From Desulfobacterales bacterium (GTDB lineage Bacteria > Desulfobacterota > Desulfobacteria > Desulfobacterales > UBA5852), in the NCBI GenBank assembly GCA_016735415.1, contig JAERRP010000635.1, forward strand, positions 1 through 8,516: a stretch of 8,516 nucleotides of DNA. The letters are read 5' to 3'. The translations under genes and the position numbers were made by a program. A model generated the notes under the pieces. That model had not been told where the DNA came from. It saw only the letters and a program-made list of their open reading frames with translations, and made no database searches. Positions 1 to 6,193 of this stretch are shown here, piece by piece. The number at the start of each line of letters is the position of its first letter. Positions within the stretch are counted from its first letter, which is position 1.

Positions 1-1
1 C

Positions 2-286
2 CTGGGCATATTAAACGGAGGATATAACAGCTTGTTGAATAAAGGAATCTGGGACATGACGAATGTCTATACCGATACGGCTCTGGCCTCAACGTATGAG
101 ATCAAGGATTATATAAACAGGTATGGCTGTCAACGGATTATGTTCGGTTCTGATTTTCCTTTCGGAGACCCCCTGTCTGAGCTCTCAAAAATAGAGAGAC
201 TAAATATACCGCCTGAAAAAAAAGATATGATTTTAGGCCTGAATCTCAAAAATCTCCTTATGCCCTCATCCGGCAAATCAAAATAA
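2..286 (+). CDS. Amidohydrolase-2 family metal-dependent hydrolase, C-terminal part (5' end outside window)
   Basis: The reading frame is open from base 2 to a TAA stop and gives 94 residues; the start lies left of the window. The segment RIMFGSDFPFGDP (fragment residues 45-57) is the hallmark of the end of the Amidohydro_2 TIM barrel (PF04909, the ACMSD/decarboxylase-like group), in which the GSD aspartate (D51 here) is the last metal or catalytic acid. It is followed by the usual helix and a tail ending NLKNLL, where members have a conserved 'N..+LL' stretch. Members hydrolyse or decarboxylate small organic substrates in the cytoplasm; the substrate cannot be told from this fragment. The next gene on the same strand starts 186 bases downstream, so they may be separate units. 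The family call is fairly sure and the function is open. Confidence 0.8.
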   Translation: MGILNGGYNSLLNKGIWDMTNVYTDTALASTYEIKDYINRYGCQRIMFGSDFPFGDPLSELSKIERLNIPPEKKDMILGLNLKNLLMPSSGKSK

Positions 287-381
287 GGATGATGAACTTC
301 TTTTGCGGTTAAGGTGTCACTTCTCCTGCTCCTCGCAAAGACCAAAATTGAACAAAAATGGGGGTTGTGCAAAGCTCTCAA

Positions 382-387
382 TATAAT
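382..387 (+). promoter_or_regulatory. Possible -10 box upstream of the thiamine-binding protein gene
   Basis: A perfect TATAAT lies about 85 bases before the start codon at 473, in an AT-rich stretch between two plus-strand genes. No good -35 is seen at 16-18 bases upstream (the hexamer there is TGGGGG); a TTGAAC at 348-353 is 28 bases away, which is too far. This is a weak call based on one hexamer. Confidence 0.25.
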
Positions 388-461
388 TTTATTCAAATTT
401 ATATTCCAAATTCTCCTTGGATCAGCCATACAACATGGCTTTTAAAAAATAATATTTTTTA

Positions 462-467
462 GGGTGA
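462..467 (+). promoter_or_regulatory. Ribosome binding site that decides the start of the thiamine-binding protein gene
   Basis: GGGTGA sits 5 bases before the ATG at 473. An in-frame GTG at 464 lies inside this site and has no purine-rich site of its own, so ATG 473 is the better start. The protein then begins MSVLIDFSIFP, as family members usually do. Confidence 0.6.
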
Positions 468-472
468 TAAGC

Positions 473-766
473 ATGAGTGTTCTCATCGATTTTTCTATAT
501 TTCCCACGGATAAAGGGGAAAGTGTTAGCCCATATGTGGCCAAAGCTGTAAACATTATAAAAAAAAGCGGGCTTGATTATAAGCTCGGCCCCATGAGCAC
601 AAGTATTGAAGGCGGGCTGGAAGAAATTATGCCCGTTATTAACAGCTGTTTTGAAGAACTAAAAAAAGACTATGATAGGATATACATGACAATTAAGGCA
701 GATTACAGAAAAGATTCTTTCTGCAGGATAGAAAAAAAAGTAAAATCTGTGGAAGACAAATTATAA
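473..766 (+). CDS. MTH1187/DUF77-type thiamine-binding protein
   Basis: A small complete protein of 97 residues. It matches the Thiamine_BP family (PF01910, MTH1187/YkoF-like), which are ferredoxin-fold proteins of about 95-105 residues that oligomerise and bind thiamine or related small ligands in the cytoplasm. Visible signatures are the opening beta strand with SIFPTDKGESVSPYV (residues 8-22), the strand and turn GLDYKLGPMSTSIEG (33-47), and a final amphipathic lysine/glutamate-rich helix. There is no signal peptide or membrane segment. The start chosen is ATG 473, with GGGTGA five bases upstream; a GTG nine bases earlier would add only three residues. Its base composition is AT-rich (16 G+C in the 60 bases 661-720), unlike the BREX genes to the right. 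The family assignment is strong; the physiological role of this group is poorly known. Confidence 0.88.
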   Translation: MSVLIDFSIFPTDKGESVSPYVAKAVNIIKKSGLDYKLGPMSTSIEGGLEEIMPVINSCFEELKKDYDRIYMTIKADYRKDSFCRIEKKVKSVEDKL

Positions 767-768
767 AC

Positions 769-880
769 AAAAAAATATCCGGGCGGCTGTTAATTTTATC
801 TTGATAATGTTATTAGCGGTAAAGGTTAAGTCCGGATTCCATCGACAAATTCCTTTACAGCATTTCTCGCCCGATTTTTT
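769..880. repeat. Nested inverted repeat, possible bidirectional terminator or small-element relic
   Basis: The outer arms are CGGGCG (780-785) and CGCCCG (868-873), flanked outward by A-rich (769-776) and T-rich (874-880) runs. The inner arms are GCGGTAAAGG (816-825) and CCTTTACAGC (852-861), complementary at 9 of 10 positions with a 26-base loop. It lies between a plus-strand gene ending at 766 and a minus-strand remnant ending at 903. That position, with a T-run on the exit side in both directions, fits a bidirectional terminator. The arms are unevenly spaced, so the fold is not a simple strong hairpin, and a degenerate small mobile element is an alternative. Confidence 0.4.
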
Positions 881-902
881 GGGTTTTCAGCACCCCGATC
901 TT

Positions 903-1094
903 CTACAGTTCCTTTGCTGTTGACAGCTTTTTATCCTTCTTAAAATTGAAAGTATGGTAATCGGAAAACTCGTTTTTCCCGAAGGCTTGAAGAATATTGC
1001 TCTTCCCAACCTGACGCGTTCCTTTCAGAATGAGGGGAGAGCGTGCGGCAGCATCTTTCCATTCAAGTAGCTTTGCATAAAGCATTCGCTTCAT
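903..1094 (-). pseudogene. Truncated AAA_14/DUF4143-type ATPase (N-terminal fragment)
   Basis: The 63 residues match the N-terminus of the AAA_14 plus DUF4143 ATPase family (PF13173/PF13635), whose members are usually near 400 residues. The fragment opens MKRMLYAKLLEWK, has the typical LILKGTRQVGKSN segment with a Walker A (G25-S32, K31), then FGKNEFSDYHTFNF, where the family has the strand before its next conserved block. A TAG stop ends it before Walker B, sensor and the DUF4143 domain, and I find no continuation in any frame downstream, so this is a deletion product rather than a single frameshift. A good promoter sits immediately upstream. Some family members have been linked to toxin-like or defence loci, but most have no known function. 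It is almost certainly non-functional as an ATPase. Confidence 0.75.
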
Positions 1095-1100
1095 AAAAGA

Positions 1101-1128
1101 ATGATATGGGGATATTTATTTTTGTCAA
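1101..1128 (-). promoter_or_regulatory. Sigma-70-type promoter of the broken ATPase gene
   Basis: Read on the minus strand: a perfect TTGACA (1123-1128), a 16-base spacer, and TATCAT (1101-1106, five of six bases of the consensus). The -10 box ends only 6 bases before the ATG at 1092-1094, so transcription would start at or next to the start codon. This gives either a leaderless message or translation from a later codon; no Shine-Dalgarno fits before the ATG. Confidence 0.5.
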
Positions 1129-1260
1129 CGAGTTGTTCGCAAATTACAGACATATTCGTACTATTTTTTCGTATATTTCCGACTTTTCTGTACCATGTCG
1201 TAATGCTATTTGGCCGGCTCGCAGTTCGATTATCGGGCAGACCCCTTCACTAAATTCAAC

Positions 1261-1386
1261 TCAATTGTTTAAATCCTGTTGCAACATGCGCCCAGTCACT
1301 TCCGAACAAATTTCTTCCAGCTTTGACACAAATCCTTTTATCTGATGCAGGACGCCAGGAGCGTCTATACGGGCTTTTCTCGGCAA
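1261..1386 (-). pseudogene. Remnant of a REP-associated (Y1/IS200-like) tyrosine transposase
   Basis: On the minus strand a TTG codon at 1384-1386 opens the frame PRKARIDAPGVLHQI, which is the stereotyped N-terminus of REP-associated tyrosine transposases (Y1_Tnp, PF01797; members typically begin MPR+.RIDAPG.LHHI). After about 16 residues the similarity stops. The next 25 residues, to a TGA at 1261-1263, contain an LEEIC stretch that I cannot place with confidence. The HUH metal motif, the catalytic tyrosine and the rest of a roughly 200-330-residue protein are absent, so this is a scar of a lost element. No Shine-Dalgarno precedes the TTG. The call rests on one short but distinctive motif. 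Confidence 0.55.
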
Positions 1387-1569
1387 CAGCACAAAAACAA
1401 CAACGAAGGCATGAGAAACTTATAATCTGAATAATGTCCCGAAGCCCCCAAGAAAAGCCGGCCATAGTACCTGAAGATGAATTTTATGACCTGCGGACCG
1501 AGGTAACTAACGGCTGAGATTGCTTTGAAATGATTACCCTTAAAATCAGGTTGTGTATGGATCAAGATC

Positions 1570-1594
1570 AAAAAAGCACCGGCTCCCTTGCCGG
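1570..1594 (-). terminator. Probable rho-independent terminator of the BREX operon
   Basis: On the minus strand CCGGC (1590-1594) pairs with GCCGG (1579-1583) around a 6-base loop AAGGGA, followed after TGC by six T residues (1570-1575). It points the same way as the operon and lies about 160 bases past the brxL stop. The stem is short (5 G-C pairs), so termination strength is uncertain. I see no better hairpin closer to the stop codon. Confidence 0.5.
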
Positions 1595-1754
1595 GATTTG
1601 CATGATACTATTCTCTTATCAAAGGTCTGAGTGCGGCTGTGATCTATCGGAGATAACACAGGTTTCAAGGCTATAGTTTGGGTAAATTTTAAGCAAGTTC
1701 TGCACGAACGTTATATAAAAAGTTGTTCCCTAATCCTTTCACTGCTGATAGAAA

Positions 1755-3800
1755 TTAATCAGATATAGATTTTAACAAAGCATCCCTTGCATCTGAGTAA
1801 AATTGCACATCAATTTTAGTTGCCATGTCATCTGAAAGATCAAAGAGCTGGCGACGGCAAATAATGGGCATTAGCAGGGCGGTCGCTCCTTTTTCGACGG
1901 CTATCTCAGCAATAGTCACTGAATTGTGGATATCCTCGATTGAACCGCCAAGATTAACCTCACCTATAATAATAAGTCCACCACGTATACTTCTCTTGAG
2001 CAGAGCTGTGCATAAAGCTATAAGAGCGGCAACTCCCAGTTTTGCCCCCGATTTCGCGGCATCAAAAGCGCGTAGCTGCACGGTAAATTCATGGTGACGC
2101 GGGTCTTTATCTCCCACAAGGGATGTTGACCTGGCGTAGAGGTTTTGTTCCGCGAAACTCATACTCTCTTTAAAAGCAGGCGGAATTGGTTTGTTTAGAA
2201 TTTTCAAACTTGATCCAGGGCCCTCATTGACTTCTATTCGGAATAACCCAGGGTGTTCATCCATACCGCCGGGGCTGATTGTCCAAACCTGGCCGGGTTC
2301 TAACGGGTCATTGTCGATACTATTTTCGCTATGCAGTTCCGGTGTTGATACAAACTTTTCAACACCCTCATCTCCTATAACATAACTAAAATGTGTATTT
2401 CGAAACTCAGCGGCACCGATACGTTTTTGTTGTTCCTTGACCCGCCTGCGAGTTTCCAATGCTATTCGAATTGCCCATTCGAGATCTTCGTCTGGTATAT
2501 CCTCTTCTCCGCCGGGGTAAAGCAATTTCAAAAGACCGCTAATCGTCTTATTTGCGGCATTTGTATCCCGGCCGCTCAATGCCCCACCAAAATAGACTCG
2601 ATTTTGCAGAACTGATACCCGGCTTTGATTGCGCAAATGGGTCATACATTCAGAGAAAAAATCACTGACCATCCCGAAATGGTCAGTCAACAGGCTTTTA
2701 TCGATCTTAGGCACATCCCACCCCGGCAAATAAGAGTGGATGCGATCCATGAAAGCCGTATCATCACGCATCTCTTGCGGTAGAGATCCAAAAAGATGAC
2801 CTATCCGTTGCTGGTGTTCAACATCTACATCAAAATTGCCCACCAACACAAGGCTTCCGTCAGCGCGAATATTTTCCTTTCCACGGCTGAATTCACCCGA
2901 TTCCATGTAGCCCTTCATGATGTTGACACCATCTTTCTTGTCAAATGAGACGCCCGACACCTCATCGAAACAGACAACATCGTACATACACACCAGCCCT
3001 TTCCGGCCGGTCCCCATATGCACAAACATTTGTGCCACGGTTGCCTTGCCACCTGAAATCAGATGGGCATAAGGGGATATTTGCTGAAATAAATGACTTT
3101 TTCCAGTTCCACGCGGCCCTAGTTCGACCATATTGTAATTACGCTCAACAAAAGGCACCATTCTCAGGAAAAATGCATTTTTGGTCCGTTCGCTAAGATT
3201 CTCAGGTTCTATACCAATACTTCGTAAAAGGAATGTTTTCCATTCTTTGGTCGAAAACTGCTTTCTGGCTTTAGCCAAGTCATCCAGCACATCACGCTTA
3301 GACAGCTGTATCTCTCTAAGGCTATCCACACTAAACGGCCGTCCGTTCTTTTCCTGGGCGATTGCAGCGTCATAGATTAAATTTATTTCAGCATAGAATC
3401 CGCCAGTCAACATTCGCTCATGCTCATTGGCAAGCTTTCCGCTGATTCGAACATCCTTCAATCTAAGACTCGGCAGTGTCGCAAGATAAGAGTCTGTTTT
3501 TGCGTCCAGCCTTGCGCTAATCAAATCGATAATTTTTACATTACCCTTTTCCCTGGATCGAGCCTTAAAAAGCTCTTCTTCGCCGGCCTTAACCGTACGT
3601 GACTTAAGCTGTCGTTCTACAATCTCAAGGCCTTCTTCGATCTCCTCTTGGTCCGTACTGGCACAGTAACGGCCAAGTAAAAATTCCACCACATATGTGG
3701 GCACCGGAAACTGCCTGGCGAATGTACGAACAAGATCTTTACGCACCAAATATCCGTCAAGTACCGAGGCGGCAAGTTTGTCCAAATGGTCCATTTCCAT
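1755..3800 (-). CDS. brxL: BrxL, AAA+ ATPase with Lon-like C-terminal domain (BREX)
   Basis: Full length at 681 residues, normal for the family. The N-terminal domain (about 1-200) is followed by an AAA+ core: Walker A GPRGTGKS (228-235), Walker B DVVCFDEV (274-281, acids D279/E280), a sensor-1-like asparagine in VGNFDV (N322), and MDRIHSYLPGW (351-361) with an arginine (R353) placed like an arginine finger. The C-terminal part (about 560-681) follows the Lon protease fold, with LGVAALIAL and GEVNLGGSIEDI, but the position of the Lon serine is K587 and that of the Lon lysine is V628, so it is unlikely to be a Ser-Lys protease. BrxL is required for phage restriction in type 1 BREX, and published work treats it as a DNA-binding ring-forming AAA+ machine. 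Its ATG shares one base with the pglZ TAA. It is the last gene of the operon. Confidence 0.93.
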   Translation of the reverse strand: MEMDHLDKLAASVLDGYLVRKDLVRTFARQFPVPTYVVEFLLGRYCASTDQEEIEEGLEIVERQLKSRTVKAGEEELFKARSREKGNVKIIDLISARLDAKTDSYLATLPSLRLKDVRISGKLANEHERMLTGGFYAEINLIYDAAIAQEKNGRPFSVDSLREIQLSKRDVLDDLAKARKQFSTKEWKTFLLRSIGIEPENLSERTKNAFFLRMVPFVERNYNMVELGPRGTGKSHLFQQISPYAHLISGGKATVAQMFVHMGTGRKGLVCMYDVVCFDEVSGVSFDKKDGVNIMKGYMESGEFSRGKENIRADGSLVLVGNFDVDVEHQQRIGHLFGSLPQEMRDDTAFMDRIHSYLPGWDVPKIDKSLLTDHFGMVSDFFSECMTHLRNQSRVSVLQNRVYFGGALSGRDTNAANKTISGLLKLLYPGGEEDIPDEDLEWAIRIALETRRRVKEQQKRIGAAEFRNTHFSYVIGDEGVEKFVSTPELHSENSIDNDPLEPGQVWTISPGGMDEHPGLFRIEVNEGPGSSLKILNKPIPPAFKESMSFAEQNLYARSTSLVGDKDPRHHEFTVQLRAFDAAKSGAKLGVAALIALCTALLKRSIRGGLIIIGEVNLGGSIEDIHNSVTIAEIAVEKGATALLMPIICRRQLFDLSDDMATKIDVQFYSDARDALLKSISD

Positions 3801-6193
3801 TACTTTGTACCTCCGCCGATAATCGTTTTTTCTTGGGCGATCAGCCTCCCATCCTTATCAAGGAGAACAATCGAGGCTTCGTTGCCTTCAAGCTCTTCAT
3901 TTTCAACGACAACGGATCCCATTCCGTTTTCGTTTATGGGTTTGACATTCATAACTACGCTATCGTCAGGGTTGCCGGCCTTCATTCGGATATCAAAGAA
4001 TAGTGCGGCGAAATCTCCATCCACTGCGATTTTGCATCGAAGCCCCTTCCATACGACATCGGTGATTTTCGCCGAGGTTTCCTGCTCGGTCGGTGTACCG
4101 GGTGACACCATTAGCTCTTGTGTCAGGCATTCCTGGAGGCTTAGCCCGCCATGGGCATATTCCTCGCCCGCCTTGAAACAACTGATACCGTTAGCCAGCA
4201 CGATGTTCAGGTTTGGATTCCAGTACCAAGGGAACAATCGTTCCTCGGTAACTGCTCCAGGCTTGATAACGGCGCATCGCCCCCATTTGTTTTCAACCAG
4301 GGCGGCAGGCAGATCAATTTTCGGAAGTCCACCTGGTAGTAGTAGCCAGCCATGATCCGTTACAATCCGAACCGTTTTCCATCCCGCCGCCAATAGTTGA
4401 CCTACGCGGTCAGAAATTTCTGACAACAATCCAGTGATGAACCTGGAAAGCTTCCATCCCCGCTCATGTCCCTCGTGGTCGATGTTCCCGAATTCGCACC
4501 ATGCGTGCCCGTTTCCATCTCCGGATTCCAATTTTTCCAATACAATCCAGCCATTCGCATTTAACAGCTTTTTAAGATGATACCCGCCTTTGAGTGACTG
4601 GCCGGTTTTTTTCACCAAAGGCTCAAACTCTGAATTTGCCTCTCCCCCCTCAATGAATTCCCGAACAGGGGAAACAGCCGGTTTCCCTGTGGCCGTCACA
4701 CTGGGCAAGGCAACCCAGGAGGCTTCTCCAGCAACCTTATAACCTCGCTTAGTCAGAAGCTCGGATAGCTGCTGAGCCAGATCATACCGCAAGCCGTCTA
4801 CAAACAGGATGCATTCGCCATTTGCAGCCGATTCTGTTTTCCGGCTTGAAATTGCTGCACCTGGGTATCCCGATTGATCAACTTGTTTTTGCAAATAGCG
4901 TGCGGAATCTTCAACCCACGGCATGTAAATAGAACGGATCGCCGTTGTCACGGCCTTGAAATCATCTTCCTTTTTCACAAATGAAAGCGCTTGTAAAACG
5001 GCGGCATCCGCCTTCCAGCCCATGTTGGAATAGCCGGTTGCCAGATCCTTGGCCGAACCTGCCGTCAGCGGGTTTGCCGTTATTTCAGCAAGAATCGCGA
5101 GGGGTCGTAACGCCAGCGCCAGTGGCGATTCGCCCAGCTCAACCCATACCAGTTTTCGTCTTTCACGATGAGATTTGTCGTGATCTGTGATTCGGTTTCG
5201 AGCCTCATGACCGGGCATATCCTCAAGCGCAAAAAGGGCTTTCCGCAGGTCTTTTTCTTTGCTTTCGTTCCACTGAGGCCATCCGCCGTGTGTTTCTGCA
5301 TTTGCAAACAGTTCCAGCGGCATGGCGCATTTGCGGATATGGGCCGGAATGTTGGGATAGCGGTTCGGAGCTTCACAATAGCGTTCCCAAATCGCCTGCC
5401 AGGGCCCCTCATGGATGGCCAGCTTTTCAGCGCCGGACAGGGGGCCGTCATCTTGTGGATTAAATGCGAGCTGCGATTTGCAAACTTCCACAAAAGCCAC
5501 CCATTCGTTTTCCCCTCTTCCAGCCCGAAAGGCATCGCTGTTATCCAACCATTGAAGAAGATCCCGCACCGGGTCCCCGCCAGTTAATAATGTGTTGAAA
5601 TAGTCTTTATCCAGGCGCTTGCCTGCTAATAAGCTGATATCCTCGTCCAATAGGCGATAAAGCGCCAGTTGCATGGCATTTTTTGTATCGTTGTCCTTGG
5701 CAACATCGAGACCCAGGCCGCCTTGGTCGGATTTTAGAAAGGAGAGTATGGTCAAGTCTTTGCCGTTGATTTGAGACCAAATTACGCCCCGGTATTGCAG
5801 CTCTGCCAGAGGTTTTAACGGGTCAGGGCAGCTTTCAACCGCCCTGAGATCCTGTCGGCCGACACCAGGGAGATAAAAAATGGGAATGTTTTCGGCTACT
5901 AGATAGCTATCCTGTTTTTTCTTCACTTCATTTTCCCCCGGAGTTTCACTCTCAATGGAAATTTTTCCCGCCAAAACACAGCGCAACCAGATTGCGGGGC
6001 CGATGCGTTTTTCAATATCGTAATCGCCAAGGACAAACAGTTCCGGCAGCTCAATTTGCACCCTAGGGATAATGGCTTCCCATTGACGATCTCGGTCCGG
6101 CCAGAGAATGCAGGCGGGCACTGCCTGGATGTCGGGATTGTACACGGCAGCAGAACGGATGGACTTGCTCAGTCTTTCAATTATTCGTGTCAA
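3800..6193 (-). CDS. pglZ: PglZ, alkaline-phosphatase-superfamily protein (BREX)
   Basis: Full length at 797 residues. The N-terminus (SAAVYNPDIQ, CILWPDRDRQWEAIIPR) and FYLPGVGRQDLRAVE (106-120) are typical of the PglZ subgroup NCBI names type B, as I recall it. The PglZ domain (PF08665) lies at about 460-690: FVDGLRYD (464-471), PSVTATGKPA (497-506), FGNIDHEGHERGW (568-580), VTDHGW (611-616) and YAHGGLS (679-685), which correspond to the metal-binding strands of the alkaline phosphatase superfamily. A beta-rich C-terminal domain follows. PglZ is essential in BREX and is thought to be a nuclease or phosphodiesterase working with PglX and BrxL; it has no membrane segment. Its TTG start at 6191-6193 is backed by GGGAGGT six bases upstream and by a TTGA overlap with the previous gene's stop. 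The brxL ribosome site lies inside its last codons. Confidence 0.94.
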   Translation of the reverse strand: MTRIIERLSKSIRSAAVYNPDIQAVPACILWPDRDRQWEAIIPRVQIELPELFVLGDYDIEKRIGPAIWLRCVLAGKISIESETPGENEVKKKQDSYLVAENIPIFYLPGVGRQDLRAVESCPDPLKPLAELQYRGVIWSQINGKDLTILSFLKSDQGGLGLDVAKDNDTKNAMQLALYRLLDEDISLLAGKRLDKDYFNTLLTGGDPVRDLLQWLDNSDAFRAGRGENEWVAFVEVCKSQLAFNPQDDGPLSGAEKLAIHEGPWQAIWERYCEAPNRYPNIPAHIRKCAMPLELFANAETHGGWPQWNESKEKDLRKALFALEDMPGHEARNRITDHDKSHRERRKLVWVELGESPLALALRPLAILAEITANPLTAGSAKDLATGYSNMGWKADAAVLQALSFVKKEDDFKAVTTAIRSIYMPWVEDSARYLQKQVDQSGYPGAAISSRKTESAANGECILFVDGLRYDLAQQLSELLTKRGYKVAGEASWVALPSVTATGKPAVSPVREFIEGGEANSEFEPLVKKTGQSLKGGYHLKKLLNANGWIVLEKLESGDGNGHAWCEFGNIDHEGHERGWKLSRFITGLLSEISDRVGQLLAAGWKTVRIVTDHGWLLLPGGLPKIDLPAALVENKWGRCAVIKPGAVTEERLFPWYWNPNLNIVLANGISCFKAGEEYAHGGLSLQECLTQELMVSPGTPTEQETSAKITDVVWKGLRCKIAVDGDFAALFFDIRMKAGNPDDSVVMNVKPINENGMGSVVVENEELEGNEASIVLLDKDGRLIAQEKTIIGGGTK
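3809..3814 (-). promoter_or_regulatory. Ribosome binding site of brxL inside the pglZ 3' end
   Basis: GGAGGT on the minus strand, 8 bases before the brxL ATG at 3798-3800. The pglZ stop and the brxL start overlap as TAATG. This supports the first of two nearby methionine codons (residues 1 and 3) as the start. Confidence 0.75.

Larger units (their letters stand above)
767..1754. other. Gene-poor junction between housekeeping genes and the BREX operon
   Basis: This stretch of about 990 bases contains no intact gene on either strand. Reading outward it holds a nested inverted repeat (769-880), a broken ATPase gene with its promoter (903-1128), a transposase remnant (1261-1386) and a probable terminator (1570-1594). 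The other open frames here are short, compositionally poor and match no family I recognise. I saw no tRNA, no CRISPR-like spaced repeat and no clear attachment site. The content suggests repeated insertion and deletion at the edge of a defence island. Confidence 0.6.

Noticed and set aside
302..339. TTTGCG / CGCAAA inverted repeat after the amidohydrolase gene, considered as a terminator
   Set aside because: The stem is only 6 bases with a 26-base loop and no T-run follows.
1106..1345. 79-residue plus-strand open frame
   Set aside because: It overlaps the promoter of the broken ATPase and the transposase remnant on the other strand, has no Shine-Dalgarno and shows no family motif.
1351..1365. 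GACGC / GCGTC hairpin, considered as a REP-like structure of the transposase remnant
   Set aside because: It lies within the codons of the conserved DAPGV motif, is only 5 base pairs and has no second copy nearby.
1434..1664. Plus-strand frame with a single in-frame TGA (about 1516-1518), considered as a small selenoprotein
   Set aside because: The two halves match no family I know, there is no recognisable SECIS-like hairpin just after the TGA, no clear Shine-Dalgarno precedes the ATG, and the frame overlaps the transcript end of the opposite operon.
1755..3800. Annotation of this gene as an active Lon-like protease
   Set aside because: The aligned Lon catalytic serine and lysine positions are K and V, and the neighbours mark it as BrxL.
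3786..4355. 189-residue plus-strand open frame opposite pglZ
   Set aside because: It lies entirely antisense to strongly conserved pglZ coding sequence and has low-complexity serine-rich content, so it is a shadow frame.
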